From NCBI GenBank assembly GCA_046351215.1, contig JAXLYX010000012.1:1-64000 (forward strand): a DNA stretch of 64,000 bases. The letters run 5' to 3'. A program made the translations under genes and the position numbers. How positions within the stretch are numbered: position 1 is the first letter of the stretch; every line of letters begins with the position of its first letter. Shown one piece after another: positions 8,762-16,589 of the stretch. The notes under the pieces are model-generated. The model saw only the letters and a list, made by a program, of their open reading frames with translations, was not told the origin of the DNA and did not search any database. The stretch comes from JAXLYX01 sp046351215. Its GTDB lineage: Bacteria; Myxococcota_A; Polyangia; Polyangiales; Houyiibacteriaceae.

Positions 8762-8820
8762 GGCGTCCGCGCTTCCGCGCTCCGTGGTACACACGCGGTG
8801 CGGAAACGGGGAGGTGAACG

Positions 8821-9333
8821 ATGGCGGACGCGGATCGTACGAGCCCACTCTCGAGTCGGAAACGCGATTGGTTCTTCGTCTGCGCGTTCTCCTTCTTCGC
8901 TTTCTCCTCGTTCTTCTCGGACGCCTGGCACGGTCTCGATCTGCTCGACGAGACCAGCTTCTGGGGCCGGGCGAACCTCTGGTACGGCCGGATCGCGGGC
9001 GACGACTTCCTGCTCGGCGATCACGACTTCGCCCGGTACAGCACGCTGATCTCGGGCTTCGTCTACGGGCCGTTCTACCTCGCGCTCGTCTACGCGTTCG
9101 TGAAGGGGAAGAACTGGATCCGCACGCCGGCGTTCCTCTACGTCGGCGCGATGCTCCACGGCTACTTCGAGTTCATGTGGTGGGAGCACGTGCTCGGCGA
9201 GCCACCGCGCGTGCCGCTCGTCTTCTGGGCCTTCAATGCGCCGTACGGCATCGTGCCGATCCTCCTCGCCGTGCGCATGTGGAAGCCCGAGCCCTTCGCT
9301 CCCGCGGGGCCCACGTCTCCCGAAGCGCCCTAG
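8821..9333 (+). CDS. EXPERA-domain membrane protein (EBP/TMEM97-like)
   Basis: A 170-aa protein with four predicted membrane helices, the size of EXPERA proteins. The C-terminal half matches the family closely: YAFVKGKNWIRTPAFLY corresponds to the YAFLKG..WIRTPA segment of TMEM97 (sigma-2 receptor), and FNAPYGIVPILLA to its last helix. EXPERA members include emopamil-binding protein, the sterol delta8-delta7 isomerase, and sterol-trafficking proteins. With the cycloisomerase-like gene nearby, a part in sterol isomerisation or binding is a reasonable inference. The acidic/His residues used by EBP cannot be confirmed without alignment. Confidence 0.78.
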   Translation: MADADRTSPLSSRKRDWFFVCAFSFFAFSSFFSDAWHGLDLLDETSFWGRANLWYGRIAGDDFLLGDHDFARYSTLISGFVYGPFYLALVYAFVKGKNWIRTPAFLYVGAMLHGYFEFMWWEHVLGEPPRVPLVFWAFNAPYGIVPILLAVRMWKPEPFAPAGPTSPEAP

Positions 9334-9341
9334 GTCCTTCC

Positions 9342-9860
9342 ATGTCCCGTACGCTCCTCCTGCTCCGTCACGCCAAGTCCGCTTGGGACACCGACGCCCC
9401 GAGCGACTTCGAGCGACCGCTCGCGAAGCGGGGCAAGAAGGACGCCCCGCGCATCGGTCGCTTCCTGAGGATGGAGGGGCTCGTGCCCGATCTCGTCTTC
9501 TCGTCGTCGGCGCGGCGAGCCCGCAAGACGGCCTCGAAGGTCGCCCGCGAGCTCGAGCTCTCGAAGAAGGAGATCGTCCTCGAGGACCGGCTCTACGAGG
9601 CCTCGCTCGGCACCTTGCTCGAATTCCTCGCGACCGTTCCGGCGGATGCGGAGACGGTCCTGCTCGTCGGTCACATCCCCGATCTCGAGAACCTCCTCCG
9701 GCACCTCGCGCGCGAGCTGCCGAAGTCCCCGGAGGGGAAGCTCCTTCCGACGTGCGCCGTCGCCCGCCTCGTGATGCCGGACGATTGGCGCGTGCTCGGT
9801 CGCGGCGTGGCCGAGCTCGTGTCGATCACGCGACCGAAGGATCTTCCGGAGGACGCGTAG
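9342..9860 (+). CDS. sixA: SixA-like phosphohistidine phosphatase (histidine phosphatase superfamily)
   Basis: A 172-aa branch-1 histidine phosphatase. The catalytic LLLLRHAKSAW (RHA) opens the protein, a PLAKRGKKDAPRIG loop follows as in SixA, the second conserved Arg lies in FSSSARRARKTA, and LVGHIPDL supplies the second catalytic His. SixA removes phosphate from phosphohistidine of phosphorelay or phosphotransfer proteins; a close paralogue with other phosphoester substrates cannot be excluded. Its ATG lies 9 nt after the EXPERA stop codon, so the two genes are likely co-transcribed. Confidence 0.85.
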   Translation: MSRTLLLLRHAKSAWDTDAPSDFERPLAKRGKKDAPRIGRFLRMEGLVPDLVFSSSARRARKTASKVARELELSKKEIVLEDRLYEASLGTLLEFLATVPADAETVLLVGHIPDLENLLRHLARELPKSPEGKLLPTCAVARLVMPDDWRVLGRGVAELVSITRPKDLPEDA

Positions 9861-9879
9861 GGCCCGCGCCCCGCGCGGC

Positions 9880-11142
9880 TCAGCGCGGGAGCCGCGCCGT
9901 CATCGTGATCTCCTCGCGGTCGTGGTAGAGCTGCCGCGTCCTTATCCGCGTCCATCCTCCGGAGGCGACGATGGCGCGGACCTCCTCGACCATCTCCGCC
10001 TTCTTCTTCATGGGCAGCTTCACGTTCGCGACGAGCGTGCGCGCCCAGCGGCGCCTGCCCCACTTCGCGAGGAGCTGGGCGACCTCGAGGGGACGCCACG
10101 CCATGTCGCAGAAGAGCCAGTCGATGGGCTCGTCCGGGACGAAGGTGAAGGCGCTGTCCATCACGTGACGCAGGCCCTTGCGCTGCATGAGATCCGGACG
10201 GAGCTTCGCCGGATCGACGGCGATCACGTGGGCGCGCTTCTCGAGCAGCACCCACGTCCATCCGCCGGGCGCCGCGCCGAGATCGACGCAGAGCTCGCCC
10301 GGGCCGGGCGAATCGCCGAGCCATGCGAGCGCCTCCTCGACCTTGCGCGCGGCGCGCGAAGGGCGGTCGGCACCGAGCTTCATGCGGGCGCGGCCGCCGG
10401 GCGCGCGCGAGATCGCGAGGCCGGACTCGACCCCGCCGACGTAGGCCTCGCCCGGGGCCACGAGCGCGACTTGCACCAGCGTTCCACCGCGTCCCTCGAG
10501 CGCGCGCAGGCCGATGCGGCGCTTCGCCAGCGGCTCGGGGAGGGCGCTCGCGATCGCCGCCTCGAGCGCTTCGACGCGCGGCGCGAGGGGGTTCGTGGCG
10601 TCGTGGTCCGGGACCCAGACGAGGAGCGCGAATTCTCCGTCGGCCACCGAGGAAGCGATCGCCTCGGCGACGCTCGCGCCGAGGGTCTCCTCCGCGCCGA
10701 CGACGTGGGCGGCGACGGCGAATCCCTGGCGCGCGAACGTGAGATCGAGCTCGCCGTCCTCGAAGGTCGGCGCGCCCGTCGATTCGACGAGGGAGGGACC
10801 GACGATCCGCGCGCGTCCCTTGCCGAGCGAGAGCTCGAGCTCGTCGACGAGATCCGTCTCCGCCCCGGGCCGCGTGGTGAGGAGCCAGGTGCCCGGCAGG
10901 GGCTTTCCCCGCTTGAGAGGCACCTTCGCGGGCGGCGCCTTCGCGGCGGGCGCCTTCGCGGCGGGCGCCTTCGCGGCGGGCGCGTTCGCGGAGCCGGCCT
11001 TCGCCGAAGGCCCGGGCCCAGGGCGACGCTTCTGCGCGTCGGCCGGATGGCGCTTCTGCGCGTCGGCCGGATGGCGCTTCGGCGCGTCCCCGGGATGCTT
11101 CTTCGGGCCCCGAGGAGGGCCGCCGTGTCCGCCGCGCTTCAT
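9880..11142 (-). CDS. rlmM: RlmM-like 23S rRNA 2'-O-methyltransferase
   Basis: A 420-aa protein. After a basic low-complexity leader (residues 1-90) comes a THUMP-like region and then a Rossmann methyltransferase with the K-D-K-E set of FtsJ/RlmM enzymes: PSRAARKVEEA, the SAM loop DLGAAPGGWTW, CDMAWRPLE, VKLPMKKK and HDREEITM. RlmM methylates C2498 of 23S rRNA. The leader has imperfect KRHPADA and AAKAPA repeats absent from the E. coli enzyme (about 366 aa). It converges on the SixA-like gene. Chance of another rRNA 2'-O-methyltransferase is small. Confidence 0.85.
   Translation of the reverse strand: MKRGGHGGPPRGPKKHPGDAPKRHPADAQKRHPADAQKRRPGPGPSAKAGSANAPAAKAPAAKAPAAKAPPAKVPLKRGKPLPGTWLLTTRPGAETDLVDELELSLGKGRARIVGPSLVESTGAPTFEDGELDLTFARQGFAVAAHVVGAEETLGASVAEAIASSVADGEFALLVWVPDHDATNPLAPRVEALEAAIASALPEPLAKRRIGLRALEGRGGTLVQVALVAPGEAYVGGVESGLAISRAPGGRARMKLGADRPSRAARKVEEALAWLGDSPGPGELCVDLGAAPGGWTWVLLEKRAHVIAVDPAKLRPDLMQRKGLRHVMDSAFTFVPDEPIDWLFCDMAWRPLEVAQLLAKWGRRRWARTLVANVKLPMKKKAEMVEEVRAIVASGGWTRIRTRQLYHDREEITMTARLPR
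10919..11100. repeat. Short in-frame tandem repeats in the rlmM leader
   Basis: Two low-complexity blocks lie inside the 5' end of the methyltransferase gene: about four copies of a 15-bp unit coding AAKAP (roughly 10925-10990), and three near copies of a 24-bp unit coding QKRHPADA-like residues (roughly 11030-11100). They probably arose by slippage. Confidence 0.7.
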
Positions 11143-11146
11143 GGGC

Positions 11147-11617
11147 TCACCGCAGGGAGACGAGGAAATCGACGAGGGCCCCGACCTGGTCTTCGTCGAG
11201 CTCGTCGGCGTAGGAGGGCATCTCGGCGCGATAGCCGGCGACGACCTTCGCGTTCGGGGCGACGAGGCTCTCGCGGAGGTACTCGGGGGTCGCGGCCGCC
11301 GTCTTCCCGTCCGTGAAGGTCCGCGACTGGCCCGCGAGGTGGTCGAGCGGGGGCCCGACCAGGCGCTCGCCGCTGATCGTGTGGCAGGCGACGCAGCCGT
11401 ACTCGGAGAAGAGGCGCTCGCCCCACTCGAGGCGGTCGAGGCCGAGGGGGGACTCCGAGCTCGAGCCGGGCGCGGCGACGGTCGAGGTCGTCACCTGCCG
11501 CATCCGGCGATGACGCTTCTTGCAGCCGGTCGCGGGCAAGAGGAGAAGGAGCGCGAGCAGCGCGGGGAAAACGCCACGAGCCCACGTGCGCTCGCACGTA
11601 GGCTCGTGATTCCTCAT
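11147..11617 (-). CDS. Lipoprotein monohaem cytochrome c
   Basis: A 156-aa exported protein. The signal peptide ends in a lipobox (LLPATGC), followed by a basic spacer and one class I cytochrome c domain with haem motif CVACH and a probable distal Met ligand in RAEMPSYAD. The domain resembles the C-terminal cytochrome of caa3 oxidase subunit II or small electron carriers. I prefer the ATG at 11617; the in-frame ATG at 11635 adds six residues. It lies 4 bp upstream of rlmM on the same strand. A membrane-tethered electron donor is the likely role; the partner is not in this stretch. Confidence 0.85.
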   Translation of the reverse strand: MRNHEPTCERTWARGVFPALLALLLLLPATGCKKRHRRMRQVTTSTVAAPGSSSESPLGLDRLEWGERLFSEYGCVACHTISGERLVGPPLDHLAGQSRTFTDGKTAAATPEYLRESLVAPNAKVVAGYRAEMPSYADELDEDQVGALVDFLVSLR

Positions 11618-11668
11618 CCGTTCGTCGGGAACCATGCGGGACGAGGAAGATGCCTCGACCCGGGCCGC

Positions 11669-11899
11669 CTAGCGGCCGAGCTCGGCCTGCTTGAGGCGCT
11701 TGCGACGACGACGGGCGGCCTCGGCTTCCTTCTTCCGACGGCGCACCGAGGGCTTCATGTAGTGACGACGCCGCTTGAGCTCCCGGAGGATGCCCTCGGC
11801 CGCCATCTTGCGCTTGAGGTGCTTGACCGCGCGCTCCAGGCCCTTCTCTCCGACCTGGACCTCGACGGGCTTGCACTGAATCGCGTCACCGACTGCCAT
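11669..11899 (-). CDS. rpsU: 30S ribosomal protein S21
   Basis: A 76-aa very basic protein. The start GDAIQCKPVEVQVGEKGLERAVKHLKRK follows the S21 pattern split here over two segments, and the Arg/Lys-rich tail RRKKEAEAARRRRKRLK is typical of the family. S21 joins the small subunit at the platform and helps initiation. The ATG at 11899 is preceded on the minus strand by an AGGAAAGG-type ribosome-binding site. An open frame continues 47 codons upstream but is not needed for an intact S21. Confidence 0.93.
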   Translation of the reverse strand: MAVGDAIQCKPVEVQVGEKGLERAVKHLKRKMAAEGILRELKRRRHYMKPSVRRRKKEAEAARRRRKRLKQAELGR

Positions 11900-12056
11900 C
11901 GATCGAATCAACCTTTCCTGTTCCCGACGACGGGCGGCGGAACTTGGCACACGGGGATGGCGATGGCAAGGGAAGAACGGATCGCCCCGGATACCGCCCG
12001 CCTCGCGTCCCGTCGGGATCGATCGATTCCGGGGTCCCATCCCGCGGGATCGGGAC

Positions 12057-12062
12057 TACCTT
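12057..12062 (+). promoter_or_regulatory. -10-like hexamer before a GTG start
   Basis: TACCTT ends 7 nt before the GTG at 12070. With no ribosome-binding site present, it supports a leaderless transcript and the choice of this start. Confidence 0.35.
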
Positions 12063-12069
12063 TCGCCGC

Positions 12070-12450
12070 GTGTCCCTGGTCTACGTCCCCCTCAGTCTCC
12101 TCGCCGTCCTGGGCGGAGCGCTCCCCGTCCTCTTCGCGGCCTTCGTGCTCTCCGGGCGCCGCCTGCGTCCCCGCGGCCCGGACGCCGGCCTCCTCCTGGT
12201 CGCGGTCGGCTACTTCGTCGCGCTCGCGCTCCGCGACGAGGTCCCCCACTCGTTCACGGAGGCCTCCGAAGGTCTCGCGTCCGTGACCTGGATCACGTTC
12301 CTGGTTACCTGCCTCCGCGTCCTGGCCGAGCAGGTCCGAGGCGGGCCGAGCCCCGCATGGCTGCCCGCCCTCCTCGGCCTCGTCGGGGCCGGAGGCGTGG
12401 TGGCGCGCGTCGCGACCCTCGTGCTGCCGGAGCTCCGCCTGCCGATCTGA
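12070..12450 (+). CDS. Small hypothetical membrane protein
   Basis: A 126-aa protein with four predicted membrane helices and short loops. The GTG at 12070 is chosen because the -10-like TACCTT lies just upstream and the first helix starts at residue 4; an ATG at 11944 would add 42 mostly polar residues running into the rpsU leader. No recognised family or conserved polar residue suggests a function. It converges on the CBS gene. Confidence 0.6.
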   Translation: MSLVYVPLSLLAVLGGALPVLFAAFVLSGRRLRPRGPDAGLLLVAVGYFVALALRDEVPHSFTEASEGLASVTWITFLVTCLRVLAEQVRGGPSPAWLPALLGLVGAGGVVARVATLVLPELRLPI

Positions 12451-12454
12451 GCGG

Positions 12455-12485
12455 GCCCCGCCCGGCGCACGGCGTCGGGGCGGGC
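12455..12485. terminator. GC-rich hairpin between convergent genes
   Basis: An imperfect inverted repeat of CCGCCC/GGGCGG-type arms around a short loop lies in the 50-bp gap between the membrane protein gene and the convergent CBS gene. It may serve as a shared terminator. There is no U-run. Confidence 0.35.
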
Positions 12486-12500
12486 GAAGGCCCTCGGCCC

Positions 12501-13025
12501 TCAGACCACGAAGCGGCGCAGGTGTGCGTGGGCGTCGGGCGGGAGGTTCGCGACCGCCCGCTCGAACCGACCGAGCACGTAGGCCACGACGTCACGGATG
12601 CTGAGCACGTGGAGCGGACGCCCCGCGTCGTCGACGATCGGCACGTGCCGGAAGCCGCCGACGTGCATCTTGTTCATGAGGTACAGCATCGAGTCCTCGG
12701 GATGGAGGCTCTCGGGCTCGGGGGTCATGATCGCCCGGACCGGGGTCGCGGCCACGTCGACGTCCTCGAGGAGGACCTTCGTCAGGAGATCGCGCTCGGT
12801 CACGATCCCGACGAGCAGGCCCTCCGCGTCCACCACCGCGAGCGAGCCGATCCCGGACTTCTTCATCCGCTCGATCGCCGTGGCGATGTGCTCCGTGACC
12901 GGCAGCGTCTCCGCCGGCCTCTGGCAGAGCCGCGAAACCGGCTCGCGCAGGGCTTCTTCGTGCAGCGAGCGACCCGTGCCGAGGCGCCCCGCGAGGAACT
13001 CGAGCTCTTCTTCCGCGTCCAGCAT
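12501..13025 (-). CDS. CBS-domain pair protein
   Basis: A 174-aa soluble protein made of a short acidic N-terminal helix and two CBS motifs, about residues 35-90 and 95-155. The motifs show the usual pattern: GSLAVVDAEGLLVGIVTERDLL in two overlapping pieces, then GFRHVPIVDDAGRPLHVLSIRD likewise. CBS pairs bind adenine nucleotides and act as energy or redox sensors. No fused catalytic domain is present. The ATG at 13025 has a GAGGGGG ribosome-binding site; upstream extension lacks one. Confidence 0.88.
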   Translation of the reverse strand: MLDAEEELEFLAGRLGTGRSLHEEALREPVSRLCQRPAETLPVTEHIATAIERMKKSGIGSLAVVDAEGLLVGIVTERDLLTKVLLEDVDVAATPVRAIMTPEPESLHPEDSMLYLMNKMHVGGFRHVPIVDDAGRPLHVLSIRDVVAYVLGRFERAVANLPPDAHAHLRRFVV

Positions 13026-13245
13026 GCCCACACCCCCTCTTGGGCAGGGTACACGCGCGCCGAGGCCCCTCGCCTCGCGCCGTGACGAATTTCCCTGCCG
13101 GAAACACGAGCCTAGAGGCGGAGGCCCCGCGCCGTCAGCGGCCTGGGCCGGGACCCTGACGACCAAAGCGGTGACCCGGCGTGACAATGTCGGAGCCGGC
13201 GGGCGATTCGGCACATGCCACCTCGCCGCGTGTCTCACCCTGGGC

Positions 13246-13251
13246 TACATT
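13246..13251 (+). promoter_or_regulatory. -10-like hexamer before the pseudokinase
   Basis: TACATT ends 7 nt before the ATG at 13259 and favours that start and a leaderless transcript over the upstream in-frame ATG at 13181. Confidence 0.35.
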
Positions 13252-13258
13252 CGCTGGA

Positions 13259-14683
13259 ATGGTAGGGGACCGGATGTTGGCGGCGGGGGCCGCCCCGAGC
13301 GTCGACACCGTGGTGCTCCGACTCGGGAGGCGCTTCCGAGTGCGGGGCATGTTGCCCTGGGGTCATTCCATCCCGTTCTTCCGGGCGGATTCGGACCTCG
13401 GGCCGCTCGTCATCGCCGCGCTCCCCTTCGAGTGTCCGCCCGAGTCGAAGGCCGAGGCCGCGTTCCAGCGCCTCGCGCAGCGGCTCTCGTCGGTCACGTC
13501 GCGCGGTCTCCCCGTCCTCGTCCGGCACGGCCTCGAGGACGGCGTGCCCTACCTGGCGTTCCGCCAGCCGCAGGGTCGCCTGCTCTCCGAGGTGCTGGCG
13601 GAGCAGGGGGCGCTGCCCTCGCGCACGCTGCTCCGCATCGGAGAGGCGCTCCTCGAGGCCATCGGCACCTCCCATCGCGTCGGCCTGGTGCACGGCGAGC
13701 TCTGCCCCGAGTGCATCCTCGTCGACGACCGCGGCAGCGACGTGCACGTGACGCTCGTGGGCGTCGGCCTCGTGCCCACCGTGCTCGAGGTGCGAGCTCG
13801 GGCGAACGTGCCCCGGAGCAGCGGGGCCGCGCCGGCCATGAGCTACTACCGCGCGCCGGAGCTCCTCGCCGGGAGCCCGCCTTCGCGGGCCGCGGACCTC
13901 TACGCCATCGGGGCCGTGCTCCATCACATGGTCAGCGGCCGGCCGCCGGGCGGGTTCGAGACGATCGAGTCGTACGCCGATCTGCCCGCCCTCCTCGACG
14001 TCGTCCGTCGCTCCATGTCGGCCGAGGCGCCGCGCCGCTACGAGAGCGCGTCCGCCATGCGTGGCGCGCTCGACTGGGTCGAGGTCGGCTCCGACCAGAT
14101 GGACCCGAACACCCTCGACATCCCGCTGTGGATGGAGCACTCGAAGGTCGGCAACATCCCGGTGCCGGATCTCATCCGTCGCTCGACCGCGCCGCCCGCA
14201 GGCACGACGAGCGGCCACCATCCGCTGCCCCCGTCGCTCTCGAATCCGGCGATCCGCGCGATCTCCTCGTACCCGCCGCCGCCCGCGTCGCGCTCGACGC
14301 CGCCGCCCGCGTCGCGTTCGAATCCGCCGCCGGCCTGGTCCTCGCTGCCGCCGCCCCGGCCGATGCCGCCCTCGCTGCCGCCGCCGCTGCCGCCGCGCCC
14401 GCCGATGTCCACGTCGGGCTTCGCGCTGCCGCCGCCGCCGCCGTTCCCGCGGATCACGTCCTCGGAGCCCGGGCTCGCCGCGTATGCCGAGCGCTCGTAT
14501 CCCGGCCTCCGCTCGAGCGACGACGGCGACATCGATCTCGACATCTCGATCGAGCTCGACGACAGCCTCGCGCCTCGGCCGGCCCGCCGGGGCCTCGGCG
14601 ACCTCCCGGACTGGCTCCGCGGAGCGCTGATGGGCCTCTGCGTCGTCGGCGCGATCGTCGTCGGTTGGTGGCTCGCGCGCTGA
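13259..14683 (+). CDS. Membrane-anchored protein kinase-like pseudokinase
   Basis: A 474-aa protein whose first 300 residues follow the Ser/Thr kinase fold but with the catalytic residues replaced. The glycine loop is absent, the beta-3 VAxK is LVIAAL, HRDLKPxN is HGELCPECIL, and DFG is VGVGL. YRAPELLAG and the DLYAIGAVLHHMVSGRPP helix, which need no catalysis, are kept. A Pro/Ser-rich linker of about 100 residues leads to an acidic stretch and one C-terminal membrane helix (GLCVVGAIVVGWWLA). It is therefore likely a non-catalytic scaffold facing the cytoplasm. Residue substitutions are read directly; loss of activity is inferred. Start at 13259 is uncertain against 13181. Confidence 0.82.
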   Translation: MVGDRMLAAGAAPSVDTVVLRLGRRFRVRGMLPWGHSIPFFRADSDLGPLVIAALPFECPPESKAEAAFQRLAQRLSSVTSRGLPVLVRHGLEDGVPYLAFRQPQGRLLSEVLAEQGALPSRTLLRIGEALLEAIGTSHRVGLVHGELCPECILVDDRGSDVHVTLVGVGLVPTVLEVRARANVPRSSGAAPAMSYYRAPELLAGSPPSRAADLYAIGAVLHHMVSGRPPGGFETIESYADLPALLDVVRRSMSAEAPRRYESASAMRGALDWVEVGSDQMDPNTLDIPLWMEHSKVGNIPVPDLIRRSTAPPAGTTSGHHPLPPSLSNPAIRAISSYPPPPASRSTPPPASRSNPPPAWSSLPPPRPMPPSLPPPLPPRPPMSTSGFALPPPPPFPRITSSEPGLAAYAERSYPGLRSSDDGDIDLDISIELDDSLAPRPARRGLGDLPDWLRGALMGLCVVGAIVVGWWLAR

Positions 14684-14762
14684 TCCGGGGTCGCTCGGCG
14701 ACCACGTTCCGGGACGGTCGACGGGCGTTCACCGCTCGAGGCTGCTAGGAAGTCGCGCCTCC

Positions 14763-16532
14763 ATGACATCCGAATCCGAAGCCCCCGCGTTCTTCGAAGG
14801 CGTTCCCGAGCCCTTGGCCGAGGCGCTCGTCGCGCGTGGCTTCACGGAGCTCACGGCCGTCCAGAAGGCCGTCCTCGATGCCTCCCTCGACGGGAAGGAC
14901 CTCCGCCTCGCCTCGCAGACGGGCTCGGGCAAGACGGTCGCCGTCGGCCTCGTGATCGGCAAGGCCCGGCTCGCGGCCGGAGCGTCCGGCGCGCCGCGCG
15001 AGAAGGGCGTGGCGAAGCCGAGCACCCTCGTCGTGGCCCCGACCCGCGAGCTCGCGAACCAGGTCGGCACCGAGCTCGCGTGGCTCTTCGAGGGCATCCC
15101 GCTCCGCGTGGCGGTGGTCACCGGCGGCACGCCGCTGCCGGGCGATTTCCGCGCGCTCCGCGCCAATCCCGACGTGCTCGTCGGAACGCCCGGCCGCCTC
15201 GTCGATCACCTCGACCGGGGCACGATCGATCTCGCCGACGCGCGCGAGGTCGTGCTCGACGAGGCGGACGAGATGCTCGATCTCGGCTTCCGCGACGAGC
15301 TCGAGTCGATCCTGAAGCGCGTGCGCGAAGAACGCGTGCTGCACCTCGTGTCGGCGACGTTCGCGGACGAGGTCCTCTCGCTCGCGGATCGCTACCAGCG
15401 CGACGCGCTGCTCGTGCGCGGCACCCAGGCGGGGCGTCCGAACGAGGACATCACGCACGTCGTGCACATCGTGCGCCCCGACGAGCGCGTCGCCGCGACG
15501 ATCAACCTCCTGCTCGCCGAGGGCGAGGCACGCGCGCTCGTCTTCGTGAAGACCCGCGTGGACGCCACCGGCGTCGGCGAGGCGCTCGCGGCCGAGGGCT
15601 TCCCGGCGCGCGCCCTCTCGGGCGAGATGAGCCAGCGCGAGCGGACGGCGACGCTCGACGCGTTCCGCGCGGGCACGATCCGCGTGCTCGTCGCGACGGA
15701 CGTCGCGGCCCGCGGGCTCGACGTGCAGGGCGTCTCGCTCGTCGTGCACTTCGATCTGCCCGGGAGCGGCGAGACGCTCACGCATCGCAGCGGACGCACC
15801 GGCCGCGCGGGCGCGAAGGGTACGAGCGTGATGCTCGTGCCGCCCGCGGCGAAGAACAAGGCCGAGCGCCTGCTCCGCCAGGCGGGCATCTACGCGGATC
15901 TCCGCCCGATGCCCACGCCGGCGCAGATCGAGTCCGCGATGGAGCATCGCGCCGTCCACGCCCTCGCGACCGCGACGCTCGCCGAGGCCGACGCGCCCCG
16001 GCTCGAGCGGCTCGCACGCACCCTCCTCGAGGCCCGCGATCCCGCGACCCTCGTGGCCGTGCTCCTCGCGCGGAGCGGCATCGACGGGCCGTGCGCTCCG
16101 AAGCCGATCACCCGCCTCGACGGCGGACGCAAGGATCGCCCCCAGGCGCCCGTGCGCTCGCAGGGTGGGGATTCCGGTCCCGAGCGTCCCTACCGCGACG
16201 CCGGCCCCGCGCGTGCCGAGCAGGGCTACGTCGCCTTCCAGGTGAGCTGGGGCGGCGCGCACGGCGCCGACGCCCGCCGCCTCCTCGCCGTGGTCTGCCG
16301 TCGCGGCAACGTCACGCGCGAAGACGTCGGTGCGATCCGCGTCGGCGACAAGAGCTCGGTCGTCGAGATCGTCGCCGACCGCGCGGGCGACTTCGCGGCG
16401 AACGCGATGCAGCCGGATCCCCGCGATCCGCGCGTGCGCTTCCGTCCGTTCGAGACGCAGCCCCCGCGGGGCGGCTCCCGACCGGGCGGCCGTCCGCCCA
16501 TGCGACGGAAGCCTCCCGGTCCTCCGCGCTGA
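14763..16532 (+). CDS. DEAD-box RNA helicase with DbpA-type RNA-binding domain
   Basis: A 589-aa SF2 helicase. Motif I is ASQTGSGKT, Ia PTREL, Ib TPGRL, II LDEADEMLDLGF, III SAT, V ATDVAARGLDV and VI HRSGRTGRAG. After a Pro/Arg-rich linker, residues about 490-565 form a DbpA/CsdA-type RNA-binding domain (GYVAFQVSWGG and following). Such proteins remodel rRNA during ribosome assembly or cold adaptation. Whether it is a DbpA or a CsdA orthologue cannot be told by eye. The start is the ATG at 14763. The following kinase gene begins 57 nt after the stop. Confidence 0.94.
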   Translation: MTSESEAPAFFEGVPEPLAEALVARGFTELTAVQKAVLDASLDGKDLRLASQTGSGKTVAVGLVIGKARLAAGASGAPREKGVAKPSTLVVAPTRELANQVGTELAWLFEGIPLRVAVVTGGTPLPGDFRALRANPDVLVGTPGRLVDHLDRGTIDLADAREVVLDEADEMLDLGFRDELESILKRVREERVLHLVSATFADEVLSLADRYQRDALLVRGTQAGRPNEDITHVVHIVRPDERVAATINLLLAEGEARALVFVKTRVDATGVGEALAAEGFPARALSGEMSQRERTATLDAFRAGTIRVLVATDVAARGLDVQGVSLVVHFDLPGSGETLTHRSGRTGRAGAKGTSVMLVPPAAKNKAERLLRQAGIYADLRPMPTPAQIESAMEHRAVHALATATLAEADAPRLERLARTLLEARDPATLVAVLLARSGIDGPCAPKPITRLDGGRKDRPQAPVRSQGGDSGPERPYRDAGPARAEQGYVAFQVSWGGAHGADARRLLAVVCRRGNVTREDVGAIRVGDKSSVVEIVADRAGDFAANAMQPDPRDPRVRFRPFETQPPRGGSRPGGRPPMRRKPPGPPR

Positions 16533-16589
16533 GGCGCCGATGCTTCCGGACGCGCACCTCCGCCTGGTACCCTCTACGGCGGGGGACGC

